From positions 620,001-684,000 of the forward strand of contig NZ_FOPG01000002.1 in NCBI RefSeq assembly GCF_900113435.1: DNA of 64,000 nt, given 5' to 3'. Of the stretch, positions 9,134 through 17,874 are shown one piece after another. The number at the start of each line of letters is the position of its first letter. Within the stretch, counting starts at the first letter, position 1. Below the pieces are notes generated by a model. The model was not told where the DNA came from. It ran no database searches and saw only the letters and a list, made by a program, of their open reading frames with translations. This DNA is from Sulfitobacter dubius (GTDB taxonomy: Bacteria > Pseudomonadota > Alphaproteobacteria > Rhodobacterales > Rhodobacteraceae). A program made the translations under genes and the position numbers.

Positions 9134-10675
9134 ATGCGATTCCTCATTCCGATGCTCACGGTGGCCGCCGCGAGCATGGCCGCCGCCGCTCCACAGGCAC
9201 TGGAGGAACCGCATCTCAAGGTCATCCCCCGCACCGCAGAAGAGGCCGCCCGGATTGCCAAGGTCACCGCCCCCGCGACCGAATTCGACAAGCCCGAACC
9301 CTTTGAGACAAACCCGGCAGGGGCCGCCACGGTCAGCCCGCGCGGCAATGCCGATGCGTTTTCGCTGCCCTCGGGTAACATTCCGTTCGAGCGGGAGTTG
9401 GACTTTAAGGTCGGCAATGGTTTGTTCAAAAAACTCTGGGTGTCATCGCCGTCTTCGACGCTCGCGTCTGACGGGCTGGGGCCGCTTTTCAACGCGCGTT
9501 CCTGCCAGCGTTGCCACCTGAAAGACGGGCGCGGCCATCCGCCCGAGGGGCCAGAGGATGACGCGGTGTCGATGTTCCTGCGCATCTCGGTCCCCACTGC
9601 CCCCGAAGAGGCGATGAGCGAGATCGAGGCGTTTCTGCTTTCGGTGGGCGACAGCACCCCGCGTACGCGGCCCGATCCGGTTTATGGCGGACAATTGCAG
9701 GATTTCGGGGTGGCGGGCCATCCGGCGGAATACCGTTTGGGCGTGAGTTATGAAGAGGTGGAGGTCGCCCTGTCCGATGGCGAAACCGCCAGCCTGCGCC
9801 GCCCGGCCTACAGTGCCGAAGACCTCGGCTATGGTCCCTTGGCCGACGGCGCGATGCTCAGCCCCCGTGTGGCCCCGCCGATGATCGGTCTGGGCTTGCT
9901 GGAGGCGATCCCAGCCGCAGATATCTTAGCCCTCGCGGACCCCGAAGACGCCGACGGCGACGGCATCTCGGGCCGGGCGCAGATCGTCTGGTCCTTTGAA
10001 CACACGCGCCCGATGCTGGGCCGTTTCGGCTGGAAAGCCGGCGCACCGACGATCCGCGAACAATCCGCCAGCGCCTTTGCGGGCGACATCGGCATTTCAT
10101 CCCCCATCTTCGACGCAGCTTGGGGCGATTGCACCACCGAACAGACCGCTTGCCGCGACGCCCCGCATGGGGATGGTGACGCGCGCGGGACAGAGATTGA
10201 CGCCGAAGGTCTTGATCTGGTGACCTTCTACAGCCGCAACCTTGCCGTGCCCGCCCGACGCGATGTTGGCGCGCCTGAGGTGCTGCGCGGCAAGGCGGTG
10301 TTCCATGAGGTCGGCTGCACCTCCTGCCATCAGCCGAAATTCGTGACCGAACGGTTGGAGGATCAGCCCGAGCAGAGCTTCCAACTGATCTGGCCGATGA
10401 CCGATCTTTTGCTCCATGACATGGGCGAAGGGCTGGCCGACGACCGCCCCGAGGGCCGCGCGAATGGGCGCGAATGGCGCACCGCGCCGCTTTGGGGCAT
10501 CGGCTTGACCGAACAGGTTAACGGGCATACCCAATTCCTGCACGACGGGCGCGCGCGGTCGCTGCTTGAAGCGGTGCTCTGGCACGGCGGCGAAGCCCAG
10601 CCCGCCCGTGATGCCGTGGTAGAGATGCCCAAAGCCGACCGTGACGCCCTGATCCGCTATCTGGAGAGCCTTTGA
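9134..10675 (+). CDS. Di-haem oxidoreductase (DUF1111, cytochrome c peroxidase-like)
   Basis: A 513-residue secreted c-type cytochrome with a signal peptide ending near residue 18-20. Two CxxCH haem motifs are present: C124-QR-C127-H128 and C395-TS-C398-H399. An acidic 'DPEDADGDGISG' loop (269-280) resembles a calcium-binding EF-hand loop. The family (sometimes called thiol oxidoreductase) accompanies imelysins in iron-uptake loci and may oxidise Fe(II) or another periplasmic substrate; the substrate is not proven. ATG 9134 starts 51 bases after bfr, and the stop overlaps the next start by 1 base. Confidence 0.9.
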   Translation: MRFLIPMLTVAAASMAAAAPQALEEPHLKVIPRTAEEAARIAKVTAPATEFDKPEPFETNPAGAATVSPRGNADAFSLPSGNIPFERELDFKVGNGLFKKLWVSSPSSTLASDGLGPLFNARSCQRCHLKDGRGHPPEGPEDDAVSMFLRISVPTAPEEAMSEIEAFLLSVGDSTPRTRPDPVYGGQLQDFGVAGHPAEYRLGVSYEEVEVALSDGETASLRRPAYSAEDLGYGPLADGAMLSPRVAPPMIGLGLLEAIPAADILALADPEDADGDGISGRAQIVWSFEHTRPMLGRFGWKAGAPTIREQSASAFAGDIGISSPIFDAAWGDCTTEQTACRDAPHGDGDARGTEIDAEGLDLVTFYSRNLAVPARRDVGAPEVLRGKAVFHEVGCTSCHQPKFVTERLEDQPEQSFQLIWPMTDLLLHDMGEGLADDRPEGRANGREWRTAPLWGIGLTEQVNGHTQFLHDGRARSLLEAVLWHGGEAQPARDAVVEMPKADRDALIRYLESL

Positions 10676-11661
10676 TGCGCAGCTTACTGACCGCCACATT
10701 CCTTCTGACCGCCGCCCCCGCCCTCGCCGGGGTAAACGACGTGATCCGAGATCACGCACTCCCGGGCACCGCGCGTTTCGCCTCTGCCACTGCGGCGCTC
10801 GACGCTGCAGCGCAGGCCAATTGCACTGACACGGCCCTGCGCCCGGCCTATCAAGAGGCTTTCGACGCATGGATGGGCATCGCGCATCTGACTCTTGGAC
10901 CGTTGGAGGAGGACGGGCGCGGGCTGGCCATCGCCTTCTGGCCCGATACGCGCGGCATGGTAGGGCGCAGCGTGGCGCGGCTGGTGGCCGAGGAAGACCC
11001 GATTGCGACAAGCGGGGAGTACGCCGAAGTCTCCATCGCCGCGCGCGGGCTCTTTGCGCTGGAACGGCTGCTTTATGACGAAGACTTCGCAGGCTACGGG
11101 GCCGAGAGCTATAGCTGCGCATTGGCCCAAGCGATGGCGGCCGATCTGGCCGTGCTGGGGCGCGAGGTCGACACCGCATGGCGTGAGGATTTCGCCACGA
11201 CGCTCAGCAGCGCGGGGGAGGCGGGGAACAGCCGTTTCCTCAGCCCGCGCGAGGCGTCACAGGCGCTTTACACCGCCCTCGCCACCGGGTTGGAGTTTGT
11301 CGCCGATCAACGTCTGGGCCGCCCAATGGGCAGCTTTGACGCCCCCAAACCGCAGGTGGCCGAGGCGCGCCGTTCGGGTCGCAGCCTGCGCAATGTGGTG
11401 TTATCGCTTGAAGCATTGCGGGACTTTGCGCGCACCCTGTCGGACCAGCCCACGCCTGAAACCGACGCCGCCTTTGACCGCGCGCTCACCGCCGCCCGCG
11501 GCTTGGAAGACCCGATCTTTGCCGGGGTGGCCGATCCGATCAGCCGTATCCGGGTCGAGGCGCTGCAAAATGACGTGCGTGCCATTTCCGAGGCGGTGGG
11601 GACCGAGATCGCCCCTGCGCTCGGCGTTTCGGTCGGGTTTAACTCGGCGGATGGCGATTGA
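10675..11661 (+). CDS. Second imelysin-family protein, lacking the HxxE histidine
   Basis: A 328-residue secreted protein with a short signal peptide ('MRSLLTATFLLTAAPALA'). It aligns in outline with imelysins: 'AFDAWMGIAHLTLGPLEEDG' (62-81) and a second helical repeat near 225-300. The GxHxxE signature is replaced by 'RGLFALERLLYD' (124-135), so the histidine is F127 while E130 remains. This resembles the second imelysin of known iron clusters. ATG 10675 overlaps the di-haem gene stop by one base, and its own stop overlaps the DUF1513 start by one base, indicating tight coupling. Confidence 0.85.
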   Translation: MRSLLTATFLLTAAPALAGVNDVIRDHALPGTARFASATAALDAAAQANCTDTALRPAYQEAFDAWMGIAHLTLGPLEEDGRGLAIAFWPDTRGMVGRSVARLVAEEDPIATSGEYAEVSIAARGLFALERLLYDEDFAGYGAESYSCALAQAMAADLAVLGREVDTAWREDFATTLSSAGEAGNSRFLSPREASQALYTALATGLEFVADQRLGRPMGSFDAPKPQVAEARRSGRSLRNVVLSLEALRDFARTLSDQPTPETDAAFDRALTAARGLEDPIFAGVADPISRIRVEALQNDVRAISEAVGTEIAPALGVSVGFNSADGD

Positions 11662-12737
11662 TGCCGTCGCGCCGCCATTTCCTCGCCGGTCTCGCCGCCG
11701 CGACGAGCCTGCCAGCGATGGGCTGGGCCGCCGCCGGAAGCCCCGTCTACCTTGCCGCCGCGCGTGACCCTTCGGGGGCCTATGCGCTTTTCGGGCTGGA
11801 CGGGACCGGCCATGACATTTTCCGCATCCCGCTGCCCGACCGGGGCCATGCCGCCGCCGCGCATCCCACGGCGCCGGAGGCCGTGGCCTTTGCCCGCCGT
11901 CCAGGGCGGTTTGCACTGGTGATCGACTGTGAGAAGGGGCAAGTGGCCCACCGGCTCGAAGCGCCGGTGGGGCGGCATTTCTACGGGCATGGGGCGTTTT
12001 TGCAGGGCGGGGCCATCCTCGCCACCAGCGAGAATGAGATCGCCACAGGCGAAGGGCGCATCGGACTGTGGTCCTGCGCAAAGGGCTATGCCCGGATCGG
12101 AGAGATCGCCTCGGGCGGGATCGGTCCGCATGAAATCCGCCGCTGGGCCGAGGATGTGCTGGTGGTGGCCAATGGCGGCATTCGCACCCATCCTGACAGC
12201 GGCCGGGAGAAGCTGAACATCGACGGTATGCGGCCCAATCTGTCTTATGTGAGCCTCTCGGGCGAGGTTTTGGAGCAGGTCACATTGCCCGATGATCTGC
12301 ACAGGAACTCAATCCGCCATCTGGCCTTGGCCCCGGACGGGCAGGTGGCTTTTGCGATGCAATGGCAGGGGGAGCCGAACGACGCCGTGCCGTTGTTGGG
12401 CCTCCACCGGCGCGGGCAAAACCCGGTGTTGGCCGAGGCCGATCTGGCCGAGCAGATCGCGATGCAGGGCTACGCGGGCAGCGTGGCATTCGCGGCAGAT
12501 GGCGGGGCGGTCGGGATCACCTCCCCCCGGGGCGGGCGGCTGCATCTGTTTGATAGTGAGGGTGGTTTCTTTGCCAGCCACCGCCGTGCCGATGTCTGCG
12601 GGCTGGCGCCGGGCCGAGGCGGCTTTGTTGCCACGGATGGGCTGGGCGGTATCCTGTCGCTGCAAGAGGCCACGCTGTCGCGGCTGACCACGGCCAGCCG
12701 CGCGTGGGACAACCATCTGGTCGCCATCGACGCATAG
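11661..12737 (+). CDS. DUF1513 protein, Tat-exported, beta-propeller-like
   Basis: A 358-residue protein with a twin-arginine leader ('SRRHFLAGLAAA', residues 3-14), so probably exported folded. Repeated short strands such as 'HPTAPEAVAFARRPG', 'GIGPHEIRRWAEDVLVVANGG' split across residues ~150-175, and 'HLALAPDGQVAFAMQWQGEPND' in pieces suggest a beta propeller. DUF1513 proteins close imelysin/di-haem iron clusters in many proteobacteria; the biochemical role is unknown. It is the last gene of the iron locus, followed by a hairpin shared with the convergent map gene. Confidence 0.87.
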   Translation: MPSRRHFLAGLAAATSLPAMGWAAAGSPVYLAAARDPSGAYALFGLDGTGHDIFRIPLPDRGHAAAAHPTAPEAVAFARRPGRFALVIDCEKGQVAHRLEAPVGRHFYGHGAFLQGGAILATSENEIATGEGRIGLWSCAKGYARIGEIASGGIGPHEIRRWAEDVLVVANGGIRTHPDSGREKLNIDGMRPNLSYVSLSGEVLEQVTLPDDLHRNSIRHLALAPDGQVAFAMQWQGEPNDAVPLLGLHRRGQNPVLAEADLAEQIAMQGYAGSVAFAADGGAVGITSPRGGRLHLFDSEGGFFASHRRADVCGLAPGRGGFVATDGLGGILSLQEATLSRLTTASRAWDNHLVAIDA

Positions 12738-12741
12738 GCGG

Positions 12742-12760
12742 GCGGGGGCCGTGCCCCCGC
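12742..12760. terminator. Hairpin between convergent DUF1513 and map genes
   Basis: An 8-bp perfect GC stem (GCGGGGGC with GCCCCCGC, 3-base loop) begins 5 bases after the DUF1513 stop and lies 7 bases from the map stop. T runs are weak (AGCGTTTC on the plus strand), so this is a possible bidirectional terminator, not a textbook one. Confidence 0.5.
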
Positions 12761-12766
12761 AGCGTT

Positions 12767-13597
12767 TCAGTCGGTTTTATAAGTCGGGTGGAACAGCCCG
12801 CCGGGCGAGAGGGTGAAAATCTCCACACCATCTTCGGTCACGCCAACCGAATGCTCGAACTGCGCCGAGAGGGATTTGTCGCGGGTGACGGCGGTCCAAT
12901 CGTCGGCGAGGGTCTTGGTCTCGGCCCGGCCAAGGTTCACCATCGGCTCAATGGTAAAGAACATGCCCGGCTCAAGCACAGCACCCGTGCCGGGGCGGCC
13001 ATAGTGCAGCACGTTGGGCGGCGCGTGAAAGACCTGCCCAAGCCCGTGCCCGCAGAAGTCGGTCACGACCGACATGCGGTGGCCTTCGACAAATGTCTGG
13101 ATGGCATGGCCGATGTCGCCAAAGGTATTGCCCGGTTTCACCGCCTCGATCCCGTGCATCAGGCTGTCGTGGGTCACGTTGATCAAACGCTCGGCCTTGC
13201 GCGAAAGCTTGCCCGCCACATACATGCGGCTGGTGTCGCCGAACCAGCCATCGACGATCACGGTCACGTCGATGTTCAGGATGTCGCCGTCTTTCAGCTT
13301 CTTGTCGCTAGGGATCCCGTGGCAAACCACATGGTTCACTGAGATGCAGCTCGCATGCTGATAGCCTTTGTAGCCGATCGTCGCGGATTTCGCATGGGCG
13401 GCGTTGACCTTCTCTTCGATCAGGCGGTCAAGCTCTCCGGTGGTCTGACCGGGGAAGACATGCTCTGCGATCTCGTCGAGGATCGTGGCGGCCAGACGGC
13501 CCGCCGCTTGCATCCCCGCGTGATCCGAAGGCTCGTAAATGCGAATGCCGTCGCGCGTCTGGCGGCCTCGGTGTGCGTTGTTCACCGCTCTCTCCAT
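12767..13597 (-). CDS. map: Methionine aminopeptidase type I
   Basis: A 276-residue cytosolic enzyme that removes initiator methionine. All five dinuclear metal ligands are visible: D110 and D121 ('NIDVTVIVDGWFGDTSRM'), H184 ('CGHGLG'), E217 ('TIEPMV') and E248 ('QFEHSV'). The substrate histidine H93 lies in 'VCHGIP'. The length fits type Ia with a slightly long N-terminus. It is transcribed in the same direction as sfsA, 51 bases downstream of it, and is convergent with the iron locus. Confidence 0.96.
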   Translation of the reverse strand: MERAVNNAHRGRQTRDGIRIYEPSDHAGMQAAGRLAATILDEIAEHVFPGQTTGELDRLIEEKVNAAHAKSATIGYKGYQHASCISVNHVVCHGIPSDKKLKDGDILNIDVTVIVDGWFGDTSRMYVAGKLSRKAERLINVTHDSLMHGIEAVKPGNTFGDIGHAIQTFVEGHRMSVVTDFCGHGLGQVFHAPPNVLHYGRPGTGAVLEPGMFFTIEPMVNLGRAETKTLADDWTAVTRDKSLSAQFEHSVGVTEDGVEIFTLSPGGLFHPTYKTD

Positions 13598-13648
13598 CTT
13601 TGTGTTCGCTCCTATTTAGCGTGGCTTTCCGGCAAGGGCCAGTGCAGC

Positions 13649-14356
13649 TCAGCCCGCAAAGGGGATCGGTTGCGCCAGTGTGACGGCTTGGGGCGTGATA
13701 TGGGTGCCGATGGCATGAATTTCCAGCCCCGCCGCCCGCGCCGCTTGGGACGCAGCGGCATAGGTCGGGTCAATGTCGGCGGCAAGGGTCATCTGCGTGC
13801 AATCCGTGCGCTGCACCAGATAGAGCAGCACGGCACGGTGCCCGGCCTCAGCCATCCGGGCTAGTTCGCCAAGGTGTTTCGCACCGCGCGCGGTCACGCT
13901 GTCGGGGAATTCGGCCAGACCCGTTTGCCGCGAGAGGGTGACCGATTTCACCTCGACATAGGCGTCGGGCAGGCCATCGCCGCTGAGCAGGAAGTCGATG
14001 CGGGAATTTTCGCCGTATCTCACTTCGGGCCGGACCTCGGTATAGGCGGCAAGCGGCGCCACCTCGCGTGCGATTAACGCCGCCTTCATCGCGCGATTGG
14101 GCAGGGCGGTGTCGACGCCTGTGAAATGGCCGTTCTCATGGTCAACCAGCCGCCAGCCATAGTTCAGCTTTTTCTTCGGATCATCGTTCGGCTCCAGCCA
14201 GATGCGGCTGCCCGGTTCCGCCAGCCCCATCATCGAGCCGGGGTTGGCGCAATGGGCGATCACTTCCTCGCCCGTCTCCTCTAGCCTGCAATCAGCCAGA
14301 AAGCGTTTGTAGCGGCGGATCAGCCGGGCGGGGACAAGTTGGGTTTGAAAGCGCAT
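13649..14356 (-). CDS. sfsA: DNA/RNA nuclease SfsA-like protein
   Basis: A 235-residue protein of the sugar fermentation stimulation family: 'RRYKRFLADCRLEETGEEVIAH' in pieces (11-32), 'HCANPGSMMGL' (32-42), and 'YVEVKSVTLS' with a PD-(D/E)xK-like 'IDFLLSG...VEVK' arrangement. The family binds DNA and is reported as a nuclease; the physiological role is unclear. The start is ATG 14356, after which the protein reads 'MRFQTQLVPARLIRRY', the family N-terminus. It is divergent from the CinA-like gene, with only 47 bases between the two starts. Confidence 0.9.
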   Translation of the reverse strand: MRFQTQLVPARLIRRYKRFLADCRLEETGEEVIAHCANPGSMMGLAEPGSRIWLEPNDDPKKKLNYGWRLVDHENGHFTGVDTALPNRAMKAALIAREVAPLAAYTEVRPEVRYGENSRIDFLLSGDGLPDAYVEVKSVTLSRQTGLAEFPDSVTARGAKHLGELARMAEAGHRAVLLYLVQRTDCTQMTLAADIDPTYAAASQAARAAGLEIHAIGTHITPQAVTLAQPIPFAG

Positions 14357-14403
14357 GGGACGCGGCCTATACCGAAGGGACGCCATCCTCAAGGAGCCGC
14401 CCC

Positions 14404-15123
14404 ATGTCAAATCCCACCGCCGCGATGATCGTCATCGGCGACGAAATCCTTTCGGGCCGGACCCGCGACAGCAATATGCATTACCTTGCGGGGGAGTTGA
14501 CGAAAGTGGGGATCGACCTGCGCGAAGTGCGCGTGGTCTCGGACGATCACGGGGCGATCATCGCCGCCGTGCAGGCGCTGTCATCGGCCTATACCCATGT
14601 CTTCACCTCGGGCGGGATCGGGCCGACCCATGACGACATCACCGCCGATTGCATCGCCGCCGCCTTTAACCGCGACATCGACGTGCGCGACGACGCGCGC
14701 GAGATACTGGTCGAACACTACGCCCGCGCGGGCACTCAGATGAACGAGGCCCGCCTGCGCATGGCGCGCATTCCTGAGGGCGCTGCGCTGATCGAAAACC
14801 CGGTCTCTGCCGCGCCGGGGTTCGTTGTCGAAAACGTGCATGTGATGGCCGGGGTGCCTTCGGTGTTTCAGGCCATGGTCGCCAGTGTTTTGCCGGGGCT
14901 GACAGGCGGCCAACCCTTAATCAGTGAGACGCTGCGCATCGACCGGGGCGAAGGCGATATCGCCGGGCCGTTGGGCGCATTGGCCGAAGAATATCCGCAC
15001 CTGTCCATGGGCAGCTACCCGTTTCAAAAGGATGGTGTCTTTGGCGCGCATGTGGTGATCCGGGGCAGCGATCCGGGGATGGTCAAAGCGGCGATGGCCA
15101 AGCTCAAGGCCGCCTTCGCATGA
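14404..15123 (+). CDS. CinA N-terminal/MoaB-fold protein (molybdopterin-binding domain)
   Basis: A 239-residue protein with the MoaB/Mog fold of CinA: 'MIVIGDEILSGRTRDSN' (8-24) and 'TSGGIGPTHDDIT' (~68-80). It lacks the C-terminal nicotinamide-nucleotide amidase domain of full CinA, so 'competence/damage-inducible protein A' is only a family label. The N-terminal domain of CinA relatives can act as a nucleotide pyrophosphatase. AAGGAG lies 8 bases before ATG 14404. It overlaps the downstream acetyltransferase by 4 bp. Confidence 0.85.
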   Translation: MSNPTAAMIVIGDEILSGRTRDSNMHYLAGELTKVGIDLREVRVVSDDHGAIIAAVQALSSAYTHVFTSGGIGPTHDDITADCIAAAFNRDIDVRDDAREILVEHYARAGTQMNEARLRMARIPEGAALIENPVSAAPGFVVENVHVMAGVPSVFQAMVASVLPGLTGGQPLISETLRIDRGEGDIAGPLGALAEEYPHLSMGSYPFQKDGVFGAHVVIRGSDPGMVKAAMAKLKAAFA

Positions 15124-15836
15124 GTGAGGCGCAGGCGTTTTTTGACGCGGGCGACGCGACATGGCCCGCCGCGCGGCGGTTTGATCACGGGCCATGGACC
15201 CTGCGCGAAGGGCAGGGCGGCGGCAAACGGGTCTCGGCGGCGACAGTGCGCGGAGCGATCAATGACGCCGCCATTCCGGTCGCCGAAGCGGCGATGCGCG
15301 AGATGGACCAGCGCCCGCTTTTCATGGTCCGCGCGGGGGAAGATGACCTCGACGCGCTGCTGGCCGCGCGGGGCTATGACGTGGTCGATCCGGTCAGGGT
15401 CCTAAGCCTGCCGATCACCCGACTGACGGATGTGCCGATGCCCCCAGTCACCGCCTTTTGCATTTGGGAGCCGCTGGCGATCATGGCCGAGGTCTGGGCC
15501 GCCGGAGGGGTCGGCCCCGCCCGCCTTGCCGTGATGGACCGCGCCGCGACCAAAACAGGCATCCTTGCGCGCTGGAACGAGAAACCCGCAGGCGTGGCCT
15601 TTGCCGGGGTGCACGAAGACATCTGCATGGTCCACGCGGTCGAGGTGCTGCCCCATCAACAGCGCCAAGGCGTGGCCACTTGGATCATGCGCGCCGCGGC
15701 CCATTGGGGGCAGGCGCAGGGGGCCAAGCGGCTTTCGGTGCTCTGCGTCGATACCAACACCCGCGCGCAGGCGCTTTACGCCAAACTGGGCTTTGCACCG
15801 GTCGGGCACTATCATTACCGTCAAAGCACTGAGTAA
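15120..15836 (+). CDS. GNAT family N-acetyltransferase
   Basis: A 238-residue protein with a C-terminal GNAT domain. The acetyl-CoA loop is 'QQRQGVATWIMRAAAHWG' (~180-197), followed by 'LCVDTNTRAQALYAKLGF' (~207-224), the classic motif B end. The N-terminal ~100 residues form a second, degenerate half. The substrate is unknown. It starts inside the upstream stop (ATGA) and is followed after 11 bases by the AhpD-like gene, so it belongs to a four-gene run ending at 17367. Confidence 0.85.
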   Translation: MSEAQAFFDAGDATWPAARRFDHGPWTLREGQGGGKRVSAATVRGAINDAAIPVAEAAMREMDQRPLFMVRAGEDDLDALLAARGYDVVDPVRVLSLPITRLTDVPMPPVTAFCIWEPLAIMAEVWAAGGVGPARLAVMDRAATKTGILARWNEKPAGVAFAGVHEDICMVHAVEVLPHQQRQGVATWIMRAAAHWGQAQGAKRLSVLCVDTNTRAQALYAKLGFAPVGHYHYRQSTE

Positions 15837-15847
15837 AGGATAAGACC

Positions 15848-16417
15848 ATGGCCAACGACATGCCCACCGCCCTTGATCTGCCGATGGTCGATCCGCTGCC
15901 CGAGGCGACGCAGAAGTATTTCGACGTCTGTCAGGAAAAGCTCGGAATGGTGCCGAATGTCCTGCGGGCCTATGCCTTTGACATCGACAAGCTGAACGCT
16001 TTTGCGGGCATGTATAACGATCTGATGCTGGCTGACAGTGCGCTCAGCAAGCTAGAGCGTGAGATGATCGCGGTGGCGGTGTCTTCGGTCAATAAATGCT
16101 ACTACTGCCTTGTGGCCCATGGGGCGGCGGTGCGCGAAATGTCGGGCGATCCGCAATTGGGCGAGGCGCTGGTGATGAACTATCGCGTGGCCAAGATCAG
16201 CGCCAAACAACGTGCCATGTTAGATTTCGCGGTGAAGCTGACCGAGGCGAGCGCCAAGGTCGAGGAGGTCGACCGTCAGGTGCTGCGCGATGCGGGTTTC
16301 ACCGACCGCGATATCTTTGACATCGCTAGTGTGGCCGGGTTCTTTAACATGACCAACCGCGTGGCCAGCGCCACCGACATGCGCCCGAACGATGATTACC
16401 ACGCGCAGGCGCGATGA
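15848..16417 (+). CDS. AhpD/carboxymuconolactone decarboxylase-family peroxidase-like protein
   Basis: A 189-residue CMD-domain protein of the 'peroxidase-related' type. The AhpD-like redox centre is visible as E71 ('KLEREMIAVAVS'), C84-YY-C87 and H91 in 'CYYCLVAHG'. Such proteins act as alkylhydroperoxidases or general thiol redox proteins. The length is that of the uncharacterised peroxidase-related subfamily (~190 aa). Its stop overlaps the OmpA-gene start (ATGA). Confidence 0.88.
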   Translation: MANDMPTALDLPMVDPLPEATQKYFDVCQEKLGMVPNVLRAYAFDIDKLNAFAGMYNDLMLADSALSKLEREMIAVAVSSVNKCYYCLVAHGAAVREMSGDPQLGEALVMNYRVAKISAKQRAMLDFAVKLTEASAKVEEVDRQVLRDAGFTDRDIFDIASVAGFFNMTNRVASATDMRPNDDYHAQAR

Positions 16418-17367
16418 GCCGGGCGGGGGTTGCTGCGGCTCTAATCGGGGTGCTGCTGGCGGCCCCGGCGGCGGCGCTTGAACTGGCGCTGCCCAGCACC
16501 GCGCGGCTGACGGCAGAGCGTAACACCGCGCCGGACCGCTATGCCCCGCCCGTGGGTGTCTATGCCGAAGGGCAGGTGGCGCGGGTCAATGTGGATGGCA
16601 GCGTGCGCCGCGCTGCGTGGCGGATGGACACGCCGGGGCTGACCGCCTTGCAGGTGATGCGCCCGCTGCGGCGACAGTTGGGCGAGGCGGGCTTTGACAT
16701 CGTGCTCGACTGTGCCGCGCGGGAGTGCGGCGGCTTTGATTTTCGCTTTGCCGTGGAGGTGCTGCCGGGGCCGAACATGTATGTGAACCTGCGGGCTTTC
16801 CACTTCATCACCGCCCTGCGCCGGGGCGAGGACGGAACGCCGACCGAGGCGATCAGCATCCTTGCCAGCACGGCGGCGACCTCGGCCTATGTGCAGATCA
16901 TTCAGGCCCGAAGCGGTGAAGCGCCCGAAGGGGAAAGCACCCCCATCACGCCAGAGGCGACTGCCGAGGTGCCGCTTGCCACTGCGACGGGCGATTTCGC
17001 AGAAACCCTGAAGGTCGATGGCCATCTGGTGCTCAACCGGCTGGAGTTCGAGACCGGCACCTCTGCGCTTGGTCCCGGCCCCTTTGCCACACTTGAGCGG
17101 CTGGCCGAGTTGCTCAAGGCCGAGCCGGATCTGCGCATCGCGCTGGTCGGGCATACCGATGCAGTGGGCAGTTTGGACGCCAACACCGCCCTGTCGCGCC
17201 GTCGGGCAGAGGCTGTGCGGCAACGTTTGGTGCAGAGCTATGACGTGGCCCCCGGCCGGGTGGAGGCGCAGGGTGCTGGCTATCTCGCGCCGCGGGCCAG
17301 CAACCTGACCGAAGCGGGCCGCGAGCAGAACCGCCGGGTTGAGGTGGTGGTGCTGTCAGCCGAGTAG
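16414..17367 (+). CDS. OmpA-family outer-membrane/periplasmic protein with DUF4892-like N-domain
   Basis: A 317-residue exported protein with a signal peptide ending near 'APAAA' (residue 21). The N-terminal half includes 'LGEAGFDIVLDCAARECGG' (~92-110), whose Cys-rich spacing resembles DUF4892. After an acidic Thr/Pro-rich linker (~170-195) comes an OmpA peptidoglycan-binding domain: 'LVGHTDAVGSLDANTALSRR' (~246-265) and 'REQNRRVEVVV' near the end. It probably anchors the outer membrane or a complex to peptidoglycan. It is the last gene of the run starting at 14404. Confidence 0.85.
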   Translation: MSRAGVAAALIGVLLAAPAAALELALPSTARLTAERNTAPDRYAPPVGVYAEGQVARVNVDGSVRRAAWRMDTPGLTALQVMRPLRRQLGEAGFDIVLDCAARECGGFDFRFAVEVLPGPNMYVNLRAFHFITALRRGEDGTPTEAISILASTAATSAYVQIIQARSGEAPEGESTPITPEATAEVPLATATGDFAETLKVDGHLVLNRLEFETGTSALGPGPFATLERLAELLKAEPDLRIALVGHTDAVGSLDANTALSRRRAEAVRQRLVQSYDVAPGRVEAQGAGYLAPRASNLTEAGREQNRRVEVVVLSAE

Positions 17368-17368
17368 G

Positions 17369-17800
17369 CTATTTCGTGACCGTCATTTGGGTTGCCAGCA
17401 GCAGGTTCGTCTCGCTGGAACTCACTCCCTGAATGCGGCGAATTTGGCCCAGCACGCTGTCCAACTCTTCGACGGTCTCGGTCCCCGTTTCGACAATCAA
17501 ATCCCATTTACCATTGGTCGCATGGATCGCCTGCACGGCGGGCATACCGGCAAGGAGGCGTTTGATCCGGTCGGTGCCCGCCCCTTCAATGGCCAAGAGC
17601 GTATGGCCCCGGATCGGGCTGTGGCGCATGTCTTCTTTCAGGATCAGCGTAAAGCCCAAGATCGCGCCGGAACTGACCAGACGTTCGACCCGTGCCCGGA
17701 CCGTCACACGCGACAGACCCGTGGTGGCCGCCAGCGCGGAATAGGATATGCGCGCGTCACGCCGCAGTTCTGCGATGATCTTATTGTCGATCTCGTCCAT
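17369..17800 (-). CDS. Lrp/AsnC family transcriptional regulator
   Basis: A 143-residue regulator with the AsnC-type helix-turn-helix 'IIAELRRDARISYSALAATT' (8-27) and 'GLSRVTVRARVERLVSSGAI' (28-47), followed by a RAM effector-binding domain ending near residue 140. Feast/famine regulators of this size sense amino acids. It is divergent from the MFS transporter gene and encoded near an ornithine cyclodeaminase-like gene, so control of one of these is plausible but unproven. Confidence 0.92.
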   Translation of the reverse strand: MDEIDNKIIAELRRDARISYSALAATTGLSRVTVRARVERLVSSGAILGFTLILKEDMRHSPIRGHTLLAIEGAGTDRIKRLLAGMPAVQAIHATNGKWDLIVETGTETVEELDSVLGQIRRIQGVSSSETNLLLATQMTVTK

Positions 17801-17874
17801 GGGGATCCCATTTGCTTTGTTGAATAGGGTTTACGGCAGCGCGGGCAGGCTGGCCAGTCTTTGGGGATGCGCAA

